From NCBI GenBank assembly GCA_036768485.1, contig JAVLUZ010000154.1, positions 43,294,284 through 43,358,283 on the forward strand: a stretch of 64,000 nt of DNA, written 5' to 3'. Below, one piece after another: positions 55,191-64,000 of the stretch (the first letter of the stretch is position 1; each line of letters begins with the position of its first letter). The notes under the pieces are model-generated. The model searched no databases and had not been told where the DNA came from. It was given only the letters and a program-made list of their open reading frames with translations. This stretch comes from Mermis nigrescens (taxonomy: Eukaryota > Nematoda > Enoplea > Mermithida > Mermithidae). Made by a program: the position numbers and the translations under genes.

Positions 55191-56134
55191 AATTGCGCCA
55201 TAGAATACCGTTAAGAAAAAACTGTGGAAGAATGCGAAAAAGCGAGAGCGATTAGTGATTAAATTGAAAGTAATGCTAAATTGCTAAAACCATGTTTGAA
55301 CTTGGAATGAAAATAAAATCTTTGAACTTAACCAGCTTTATTAGTATTCTCTATAAAGCTGAAATTGAAGTTTCGTTTTTATCCTTTTTAAATTGTTTAT
55401 GTAATCATGCAATCTTAATTGTTAATCTTCAACCCCAACCCCGACCCCGACCGGGGGCGAAGATCTGACCCTGTACGATCACTGCTGTCAACCAAAAATA
55501 AACAATGTTCACTGCATTCTCTTTTATCTAAGGTCCTACCCGGTTGCGGGCACCCGAATTACCCGGGTAATGAAATAGCCGAATTTACCCGGGTAGTAAA
55601 ATTTGCAAAGTATGCAGCTCTAGTTACAATCGAACTTTTTTGGCAGTTTTTGGGGTGATTCTTATTTTTGTGAAAAATAAATATCAGGCATCATGGAAGG
55701 TTCTACGAGGCATTCCTGCTAAGTTTTGTAAAAATTGGCGCTGGTTTTTTAGGTTACAACTGTTTTTTTAGGTTTGGCTTTGAAGGTATACTGTAGCTAT
55801 GTGGATGACATAGGAGAACTGAATTTTTTTCTGACATTAGTCTGCAAGGGAGCCTTACTGAAAACATAAAAGATTCCACCGAATATGAATACGGGTAGAA
55901 ATATTGACCCTCAAAAATTCTTTAAAAAATCATAAAAATGGCAATTTTTAGGAACTTTTCGACAAATTTATATCTCAAGTTTCTGAATGATCCGGAAAGC
56001 GACCAGGGTCAGTTGTAATCCTCACGGCATAGCCTGTTGGCCAGTATATCATCAGTCATCTCCTTTTTGGTTATGGAAAAAAGGGGTGGTTTTAGGTTAC
56101 AAATCGACTGGTTTTTCCAGAGGCCAGCACTATA

Positions 56135-57120
56135 CCATCAGGCCCAATAGAGAAAGTTTGCTTAATATTTTGAAAGGAATTTAGTACAGATACAAAACTA
56201 AAATCTACCTTAAGATCAAGTATATCTTTGTGACTTAAGTTTGTGGTATTAATAGGGAAACCTTTATCAATTGTAACCACAGATGTAGAAGAATTCATTG
56301 AAAAGATTCAGCTTTCGCAAGTCTGAGTTGATAATAGAGTTGTCAACAACTATGTCAGGCATATTGTTTGACGGATTTTTCTTAGTATTAATGAAACGAT
56401 AAAAATGCTTAGGATCGATTCCTTTTTTAACAGTTTACGTTCCTGTGCACAATAATATTCCTTTATAGCTTTCCTTACAAGTTTACTGTATTTAGAGTAA
56501 GTATTCCAGAAAATGGAATTAAATTTAGATTTTCTCCAAAATTTTAATTTCTCTGACAACAGTCGTCTTGCGCATTTTGGGATATTTATTAACTCTATCA
56601 GGTTTGGAAAACGGAAAAAGAATCTATAAGATATTGCATTACCGATAAAAAAGGATTATAAAAATCGTCTACTGTAACACAAGTAGAAAAGATCAATGGC
56701 CACTGGATGTTGGCAAAAAAAGTAAACATAGATTCATAATCAGCTTTTGCAAAATTACGTTTCAAAGCTACTTGTCGCTGACTTCAAACGGTAAGTAAAA
56801 TTTTGAAAATAACAGAATCGCCGTCACTTGTAGCAAGGGGTCTTGTTTTTCTATCCATAATCAATGATTTATCAGATATAAATATTAAATCTAGAATATT
56901 TTGACCCAAGGTAGGGTGATGTACATATTGATATAATCCATAACTATTAACGGTTTGAAAAAATTGAAAGACATACTACTTTCAAATAATACATCAGTTT
57001 TATTCCATTTAATATCCGGTAGATTAAAATCACTCAAAACGATAAGGCTTTTATTACAATCAAGCTATATATTTAAAAGATAAAAAATCTTGATTTTTGT
57101 CTGTCGTGTAGGGAATAATT
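56135..57120 (-). mobile_element. LINE remnant, 5' half: endonuclease end and RT N-terminus (broken)
   Basis: Contains IVLSDFNLPDIKWNK (APE endonuclease SDFN motif, around 57030) and a linker with WRKSKFNSIFWNTYSKYSKL. It ends with FSIGPDGI at the insertion point; the frame resumes as LSGYFIKRLCPFLVDPLISI on the other side (51444 downward). GPDGI...FxK is the usual LINE RT entry motif, showing that 51445-56134 is an insertion in one LINE. The endonuclease is cut at about 57120 by C-type repeats. Confidence 0.85.
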
Positions 57121-57125
57121 AGGTC

Positions 57126-57505
57126 AATAGCACATTTTGTACACAAATTTTTAGTTACTATAATATGGTACAGTAGCGATTTTAGTGTAGTAAAACAGGG
57201 TCTTTTGACATTTGATTGTATATTTTAACTAATTTCTGGCTTTCTAACGCCAAAAATTACTAAAATTGTCTCAAACCGGCGCGAAGCGCCTAAAAATTTG
57301 ACATTTTTCCAATCTAAATTCAAATTTTGTCATTTTAAAGATATATAGGACAGACAATTTTTCATATCAAAGCAAAGCGCCGAAAAATTTTGAATTTTGC
57401 ACCTTTTTACAATTTTATCTTCCCGTAAATCTTTGTACATGTACAAAGATAGTCCTGAAAAGTCTTTGTACATCGGGAAAAATCCTTTGTAATACAAAAA
57501 AACAA
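57126..57505. mobile_element. C-type MITE, degenerate
   Basis: CACATTTTGTACACAAA through the CTATAATATGGTACAGTAGCG core to AATACAAAAAAACAACTAG. Cuts the LINE endonuclease region. Palindrome GGCGCGAAGCGCC at about 57279. Confidence 0.62.
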
Positions 57506-57990
57506 CTAGTTTGTACATGCAAATTTTGGTATACTTTAATATGGTACACTAACGATTTCCGTGTGATAGAACATAGTTTTTCGACCTTTAGTAGTGTACT
57601 TGGCTAATTTTAGGTTTCTGGACATTTGACATTTTCTATTTTTGCATTCTAAGCGCAGTGTTGCCAATACAGATTTAATTCGCATATTACAATTTTTGTA
57701 ATATTTCTGATTTTGTAGTACAAGTTGTTTTAGCTTACTCAGTCGAGTTTTATGTGTGAATTCCATCAAAAGCTCATAAAAATTCGGCACTTCGCGCGAA
57801 CTGATATTATCAACTAAATTCAGGCGAATTATCACATTTAGAAGCGCGGCCTTTTTGTATTTGGCGAAGATTTTTGCTGATGTACAAAGATTTTTTTGAA
57901 GAACAAAAACTGTCAAAAGGTGTAGAATTCCATATTGCTAATTCTACCATTTTAAAGATTTTCAGGGGTAAGCAGCTGCAAATGGACCGC
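57506..57990. repeat. C-type fragment next to the previous one
   Basis: TTTGTACATGCAAATTTTGG and GGTACACTAACGATTTCCG, then GTACAAAGATTTTTTTGAAG near 57880. Same family, diverged; boundaries unclear. Confidence 0.5.
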
Positions 57991-58737
57991 TTATCCCCTT
58001 CCCCTGAAAATGGCCGAGAAATATACATGTGACGGGGGTTTCGGTCATCCCCATTCACGCTTTGAAGCCCGAACTTCCGCCAGTCAGAAAATATTTGACC
58101 ACCCTCCCCCATTTTTGGCGAAAACCTGCTTTTGGCCATTTTATGTGTTTTTACCATTTTTGATCTAGTCGCTAACCCCCTCCTAATAAAAATAATTTTA
58201 AGCGATTACATGCATGTTTTATAGTGATAGTTTATCTATTTACTCTAGCTCACATTTTAAAATAATATATCACTTCGTGAAATTCTAATAGTTAGGTACA
58301 CTTTTGCCATACTAGAAAATTTAGTTCAAAAAATTCAAAAAGGTTTTCACCAAAAATCGTCTGACAGTGACTAGTGTCTTGGACCCTGATGGGGGTAATA
58401 CCCCTCCCCTTATGGGAATGTGTGATGTCTCATTTATTACATCCAATACCTATTACATTCAATCGCTACAGCAGCAGTAACAGTAGCGAAGATTCAAATG
58501 ATATAGTGTGCTAATAGCAGCGCGACATAGACTTTATTGATGATTCAGGCAATGAAACACTGGACTACTTAAATCTTTTTCTTGTGACATAAATAGTAAT
58601 AAAAATTGATATGAAAAGGCGCACCTAACTTTGTGCTTGCCATTTACTACTGAATGGAGCAGTCGCTCATTCTTTCTTTTCCTATACCCACCCAAGTATG
58701 TATGTGCAATATTTTCCTTATTGACCCTGGCCAGTGT

Positions 58738-59695
58738 CACGCAGTAAAGTGTCCGGCGTAAAGTAAAGTGTCCGGCCGGACACTTTAAGATACCCGTCAT
58801 CAATCCGGAGTCCGTCTTAAAGTGTCCGGCCTACGTTTGTGTAGCGTAATGTCATTTAGGAATGCTCTGCTGGTTAAGAAATGAAACAATTAAGCACAGA
58901 CGATTGCTGCACTGCATGATTTTTGGAATGATGCAAAATTGGGTACCAAGACAAATTTTATTTACAGCAATTGGTGATGTCACCTAAAAATGCTGATATA
59001 TATAGACACAGGGCCATATTTTCAGGGGAATATTTCACCAACCTTTCGATTAACCGCCGAAATTCAAAGATGTTTTTCAGAAACTTTGGAGGATCAGAGC
59101 ACACCTGGGCGTGGGGGGGGTTTGGGGGGTATGCACCCCCCAGAAACCAAAATACCCCCCCCAGAATTCAATTTTTGAAAATTTTTTGTTTTTTTTTCGC
59201 AATTTTTGATGCCAATGGATAGTGCTTGATGAGAAACGTCGAAAAATTGTGTTTTTACCGCCATACCACTATTTTAAGGCCATTTTTTGACCTTCAAAAA
59301 AATCTTGAACCCCCCCAGAATTTACTTGCTGCCCGCACGTATGTATCAGAGCCTCCAATTCGCAACGCACTTTCGATAACGGCCAAATGTTTTAAATGAA
59401 GTCCAGAATATTTATGCATCAGAGGCAACCAAAAGTCATACGATTTTTGATCATAGCGGTCAAAGGTCACAGCATTGCATTGTGCGTAAACAATAGTCAA
59501 TTTATTGTTTGAATAAGTACTTACATGCATATGCAACTTTGCTACTGTTACGAAAAAATAAGAACAACATGACCCGGACACTTTACGGCAAGGCCGGACA
59601 CTTTACTGCTCATCGTAATGTGTCCGCCCGGACACTTTACCGCATTGTAAAGTGTCCGGCCGGTTTTACCACCCGGACACTTAACGACACGACAC
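58738..59695. repeat. Element rich in GTGTCCGGCCGGACAC palindromes
   Basis: Clusters of AAAGTGTCCGGC and GCCGGACACTTTA occur at 58740-58840 and 59570-59692, facing each other and bracketing non-repeated sequence and an A-type MITE. Looks like terminal arrays of one transposon; exact ends not defined. Confidence 0.6.
59100..59343 (-). mobile_element. A-type MITE, TSD (G/T)ATCAGAG
   Basis: CACACCTGGGCGTGGGG to CCCGCACGTATG flanked by GATCAGAG (59092-59099) and TATCAGAG (59344-59351), one mismatch. Inside the GTGTCCGG-rich element. Confidence 0.85.
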
Positions 59696-59771
59696 CAGCC
59701 CCAGCTCCGACTGGGGATTTTTTACAACCCCAGTACCGCCCCGGCCAAAAAAGTCGCGCCGGTCGATCACT

Positions 59772-60645
59772 GCAGGCACACTGTCTTTATTTCCCAGCGA
59801 TTTGATTGACATTATAGACCAAACCCAAAATTTTTTTCCACTTTTTCCCGACCTTTTTTCCACGTTTTGGGAGGTCTAAAAACGTCAAAAGTGAAGCGCC
59901 TGTGTTGAAAAATCAGTGCTTTTTAAATGGAAAATTTTATGTACACACATGCAACAGCGGTGCTTGATGCACTTTTTGTAAAAAAATTTCGCGCTGTACA
60001 AGAAATATCACGATCAGTATACGGTATTTATGTTAAACATGAATTTCCTCCCTTCAGTAAAGCATTTTAGCGAATTCTGAAGTCGTTTTTAACAATTAAA
60101 ACTATAATTTATCTAATGGCCTTGGCCTGAAAAATTTTGAAATTTTAGCTCTCTGAATCATTTTTGCATTACAAAAACTGTGCAGGGTAAGGATTTTCAA
60201 TCGTGGTGGAGTTCTAGTACCAGATTATCAATAAAAATTCTGCAATTGGCTCGTAGCAGCTTAAACATTAATACCAAGTAATAATTAAATCAATTTGGCG
60301 AAGCGCCGAAAAATTTTTCACCTCTCTAAAACGCATTTTTGCATTACAAAAACTAATACAATCCGTGCAGAAGATTATGATTCTCAATTGTAGTAAAGTT
60401 ATAGATCAAATTGTCGATTAAAATGCTGCAATTGGCGCCGTAGCGGCTTAAGATTATTAATAAGTAAGAATTAAATCAATTCGGCCGCGAAGCGCTCCGA
60501 CAAATTTTTGAAGTTTTAACTCTCTAAAACGCATTTTTAACATTACAAAAATTTTCCACAAATGCCAACCAAGCCCGAAAAATTTTTTCCATTCCCCAAA
60601 ATTATGGTTGACAAATAGACCAAAGAGTGGAAAAAACGGTGCTTG
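59772..60645. mobile_element. J element, shorter copy
   Basis: GCAGGCACACTGTCTTTATT to GTGGAAAAAACGGTGCTTG. Colinear with 61928-63161 but with fewer internal repeat units. Confidence 0.75.
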
Positions 60646-60695
60646 GGGGACCCCACTTAAAACCGGAAGTTTCGAAAAATCACAAGTGACGGAAT

Positions 60696-61093
60696 CATAG
60701 GTGTAGCCAGGATTTTCGCCAGGGGGGGGGTGGAATTCCAAAAATTTTTTTTCGTCTAAAAAACGCGTAAAAACGCGCGGGGCCGTTAAATAACGTGTTT
60801 TTGGGCTTTTCACATCATCCTGCACGATTTAAGCCATTGAAAAATTAAATTTATCCAAAAAATTTTTTATGTTTTTGACGGAAAAAATGTTTCTTATGCG
60901 CAGCGGAGCGCTAATTTTTTGATTTTCCACCAATAAAACGGTAGAAACTGCCAAATAATAGAATAAACCGGCGCGAAGCACCGAATTTTTCGATTTTTCA
61001 TCGCAAAACAGCATCACGCAACCATATTGCTCACTTTTTGAAAATGTAAAAATTTTCCCCAGAGGGGAATTTCCCCCACTGGCTACGCCAGTG
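60696..61093. mobile_element. G-type hAT-like MITE, TSD GACGGAAT
   Basis: Ends CATAGGTGTAGCCAGGATTT and CCCACTGGCTACGCCAGTG; exact duplications GACGGAAT at 60688-60695 and 61094-61101. Confidence 0.85.
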
Positions 61094-61101
61094 GACGGAA
61101 T

Positions 61102-61927
61102 TACTCCTTCCCCAAACATTAACCAAACTTGAAATGCGAAAAAAATTTGGGTATGGTTCACTTGTGAACCATATGCTAGGAAAAACAGTGGTCCATACCA
61201 CATCACATTCCAAGCCAAATCGCCAGGATAAAAGACAACGCATAAAAATCAGTGTTGCCAGGTCCCAAAATTCAGATTCTCCTGCACAGAGGTAAAATTG
61301 GGGAAAAATTCTCCTGCAATTCTCCTGAAAATATTTTGATTCTCCTGAAAATTCTCCTGGCTCATATTTTGCAGGAAAGGTTGTACAGCAGATCTACAAT
61401 TGTATGTACACATGCATATCAAGCATGCTCAGGCCAATTTATCTTGGTTCACCCAACTATTTTATTCTGATCTCTTGCCTGTTAATCCTAAGGACACTCA
61501 AGGCTAAATAATGAACATTAATTCTCTCACAAAAAGCTCATGGAGCATATCTGCATTATACAGGCAGATGCAAAAATAATGGAAGACTAATGCTGCACCA
61601 CAAAGTATAACATTTTATTCAACATCAACAGCTGACAAACATTCAATAACAGATTCCTGATCTTCATCAGGATATACTGCTCAGGGGCCTAAGCTAAAGA
61701 GGTCGCATTGTTTACAATACACATTATTCGAAAAAACAGTTTCTGTGCTTAAAACAGTGACCGCCAATTTTCAGTTGCACTTACATCATCAAAAATTTCT
61801 GAAAAGAGCCCTGTTTGCAATGTCTTTTGAAAAAATAAATAATACTTTATTACTAATTGTATGTACTTCAGTAGCAAGCAAATCCTTACGTTTTGAAATA
61901 TATCAAAAAAATGTTTATAGGCGCTTT
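61102..61927. other. No gene seen
   Basis: Apart from the ATTCTCCTG cluster, AT-rich sequence with no recognisable frame or repeat family. Confidence 0.4.
61262..61365. repeat. Short repeats of ATTCTCCTG
   Basis: ATTCTCCTG or GATTCTCCTG occurs six times in about 100 bases at irregular spacing. Confidence 0.75.
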
Positions 61928-63161
61928 GCAAACACCGTTTTTTCCCAGCGATTTGGTTGACATTATAGACCGAACCCAAAATTTTTTTCCACTTTTTCCG
62001 ACTTTTTTCCACATTTTTTGGGAGGTCTAAAAACGTTCAAAATAGAGCACCTGTGTTGAAAAATCAGTGTTTTTAAGTGGAAAATTTTATGTACACATGC
62101 AATAGCGGTGTCTGATGCACTTTTTGTATAAAAATTTCGCACTCTACAAGAATATCACGATCAGTAACGTTATTTATGTTGAAACTTGAATTTCCTTCCT
62201 TCAGTAAAGCATTTTAGCCAATTCTGAAGTCGTTTTTGACAATTAAAACTATAATTTATCAAATGGCGCGAAAGCGCTAGAAAATTTTGAAATTTTAGCT
62301 CTCTAAATCATTTTTGCATTTCAAAAACTGTGCAGAAGGTAAGGATTTTCAATCGTAGTGAAGTTCTAGGACCAGATTATCGATAAAAAATGCTGCCATT
62401 GGCGCCGCGCGGCTTAAACATCAATAACAAGTAAGAATTAAATCAATTCGGCGCGAAGCGCCGAAAATTTTTGTAGTTTCACCTCTCTGAAACGCATTTT
62501 TGCATTACAAAAACTAACCGAATCCGTGCAGAAGATAAGGATTTTCAATCGTAGTAAAGTTCTAGATTAAATTTTCGATAAAAATGCTGCAGTTGACGCG
62601 GCGCGGCTCAAATATTAATAACAAACGAAAAATTTTTGTAGTTTCACTTCTCTAAAACGCATTTTTGCATTACAAAAACTAACTGAATCCGTGTAGAAAA
62701 TAAGGATTTTCAATCGTAGTAAAGTTCTAGATCAAATTGTCGATAAAAATGCTGCAGTTGACGCGGCGCGGCTCAAATACTAATAACAAAAAAGAATTAA
62801 ATCAATTCGGCGCGAAGCGCGAAAATTTTTGTAGTTTCACTTCTCTAAAACGCATTTTTGCATTACAAAAACTAACTGAATCCGTGCATAAGATAAGGAT
62901 TTTCAATCGTAGTGAAGTTCTAGACCAGATTGTCGATAAAAATGCTGCGATTGGCGCGGCGCGGCTTAAGGATTACTAATAAGTAAGAATTTAATCAATT
63001 CGGCGCGAAGCGCCGAAAAATTTTCGAAGTTTTAACTCTCTAAAACGCATTTTTAACATTACATAAAGTTTCCACAAATGCCAACCAAGCCCAAAAATTT
63101 TTTCCATTTCCCAAAATTTTGGTTGACAAATAGACCAAAAAGTGGAAAAAACGGTGTTTGC
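61928..63161. mobile_element. J element with internal tandem repeats
   Basis: Inverted ends GCAAACACCGTTTTTTCC / GGAAAAAACGGTGTTTGC. From about 62440 to 63010 a unit of roughly 180 bases (AATTCGGCGCGAAGCGCC ... TTTTTGCATTACAAAAACTA ... AAGGATTTTCAATCGTAGT ... AATGCTGC) is repeated about four times. No frame of note; no clear flanking duplication. Confidence 0.82.
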
Positions 63162-63237
63162 AAACGTCTATGAAACTGATAAAAACAATTAGACGGTGTG
63201 TAAAGCTATGTATTTCTGCACTTCGTGATATTAAGTG

Positions 63238-63395
63238 AATAAATAAATGAATGAATGAATGATTTACTACGGAAGCACGAAACTTATTTGGATATAGTTA
63301 TAACTTAACACTTAGGTCTTAACTATGAACGAAATAAATTCTTAATGTGAAAGATCTCTAAGTATAAAATTATATACAACTAACTAACTACAGTA
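63238..63395 (-). mobile_element. Truncated LINE 3' end with its own TTCA/TTTA tail
   Basis: A second (GAAT/AAAT)n tract at 63240-63266 is followed by GATTTACTACGGAAGCACGA, similar to the sequence after the tail at 63396 (AATTTATTACTGAAACGCGA). It looks like a short 5'-truncated copy of the same LINE lying against the first copy's tail. Confidence 0.6.
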
Positions 63396-64000
63396 TGAAT
63401 GAATGAATGAATGAAATAATTTATTACTGAAACGCGACAATTACGAAAGATGTAAAAGAGTAATAAAACGTACGGTCAATAGAATAAAAGCGTACAGCAA
63501 AAGGCGATGAGCGAGTCATGAAAATGACGATTTAAGCCCGCCCTATAATAAATTTGGATAAGTCGACATCAATTAATCTAGATTTGAATATATTTAAGTT
63601 AGAGGAAGAGACTACAAAATCAGGTAGGTGATTCCAAACAGAGATATACTTAAGAAAAAGTCAAATTTTTGTAAATTAGAACGGACAAGAGGAACAACTA
63701 GCTTGAAACGATTTGTGCAGCGAGTAGTATTTTGATTAAGCACAAAAAAATCTGTCATGGAAAGACAAGATTTTTGACTAATAATTTGATACATCATACA
63801 TAAGCAAATATGAAGGCGACGTAATTCTAATCGACACAAGTTAAGTTGGTTAAGGCGTTCGTCGTAAGAAAGAGGGCTATGATATCCAACTATGTATTTA
63901 GTAAATTTACGCTGAAGAGCCTCCAGCCTGTTGATATCACTAATATAAGAAGTAAGAAGTAAGAAGCTTAATGTATGATAATCATTATAACTTGCTGTTT
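63396..64000 (-). mobile_element. Third LINE remnant, 3' end with (TTCA)n tail
   Basis: Minus strand reads NRLEALQRKFTKYIVGYH, SYDERLNQLNLCRLELRRLH, then SISLFGITYLI and, one frame over, FKSRLIDVDLSKFIIGRA stop at 63532-63534. This is the C-terminus of the CR1/Jockey-like RT protein, followed by about 115 bases of 3' UTR and a (TTCA)n tail (63396-63416). It continues past the right edge of the window. The reading frame is broken near 63660. Confidence 0.83.

Larger units (their letters stand above)
53415..55484. mobile_element. hAT-like element (CAGTGATCGTACGGG ends), TSD CTGTCAAC
   Basis: Ends CAGTGATCGTACGGG and CCTGTACGATCACTG; exact 8-bp duplications CTGTCAAC at 53407-53414 and 55485-55492. 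GC-rich subterminal tracts of ACCCCGACCCCG type at both ends. About 2.07 kb including an L-type region and an A-type MITE. Third level of nesting. Confidence 0.85.
52015..55622. mobile_element. hAT-like element (TAGAGCTGC ends), TSD GTTACAAT
   Basis: Ends TAGAGCTGC and GCAGCTCTA; flanked by exact 8-bp repeats GTTACAAT at 52007-52014 and 55623-55630, which occur once in the empty site of 36711-37806. 8-bp duplication and a TAGAG start fit hAT. Without its nested insert it is about 1.5 kb and is the reverse complement of 3377-5919. Confidence 0.87.
51445..56134. mobile_element. TIR element (TATAGTGCTGGCCT ends) inserted in the LINE, itself hosting insertions
   Basis: Ends TATAGTGCTGGCCT and AGGCCAGCACTATA are inverted repeats; the sequence just inside (AAAAAAACC / GGTTTTT) also pairs. 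Apart from a 3.6-kb nested element it is nearly the same as 36711-37806. TATA or TA at the ends suggests a TA-type target, but the exact duplication cannot be resolved. No transposase; non-autonomous. Confidence 0.85.

Overview
This is a piece of an animal genome, AT-rich and non-bacterial. One protein-coding gene split by long introns, degenerate LINE retrotransposons and a very dense population of short non-autonomous DNA transposons and microsatellites account for almost everything I can read. The LINE type, the intron-rich gene and the cut-and-paste elements fit an invertebrate, possibly an arthropod; the species cannot be told from this window.

The main gene is an orthologue of Pat1/PATL1 (HPat in flies), the P-body protein that links the Lsm1-7 ring and the DDX6 helicase to decapping. 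It lies on the minus strand. I could assemble 14 coding exons between 47129 and the stop codon at 11552, about 845 codons. Splice phases agree at 12 of the 13 junctions. The exon with the start codon was not found and is probably above 47130. One exon has an apparent one-base frameshift (38452-38456), and one junction (exon 5 to 6) needs either a non-canonical donor or an unseen small exon. A short arginine/glycine-rich exon at 2467-2706 (plus strand) belongs to a different, unidentified gene that would be convergent with Pat1.

Repeat layout. 1-6000: family E, D and K elements, a Tc1/mariner-like MITE, a pogo-like MITE, then a hAT-like element (3377-5919) holding two further insertions. 6000-7340: low-repeat sequence, perhaps untranslated gene sequence. 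7340-20900: repeated A-type MITEs with 8-bp target duplications, D, C and G elements, and Pat1 exons 14 to 10. 20900-28200: Pat1 exons 9 to 6, a 1.3-kb hAT-like element, a 0.67-kb ATT/ATC microsatellite, an inverted-repeat element and a probable solo LTR. 28200-35300: a chain of four DNA transposons separated only by (TA)n tracts, all inside one Pat1 intron. 35300-47130: Pat1 exons 5 to 1 among K, F, C, D and E elements. 47300-64000: family E elements with a tandem duplication, minus-strand LINE remnants (RT and endonuclease motifs), a four-level nested insertion at 50000-57120, and two large J elements with internal tandem repeats.

Letters A to M are my own labels for repeat families defined by shared ends in this window; they are not database names. 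The families with 8-bp direct flanking duplications and CA- or TA-starting ends fit the hAT superfamily by known target-site length, but no intact transposase is visible.
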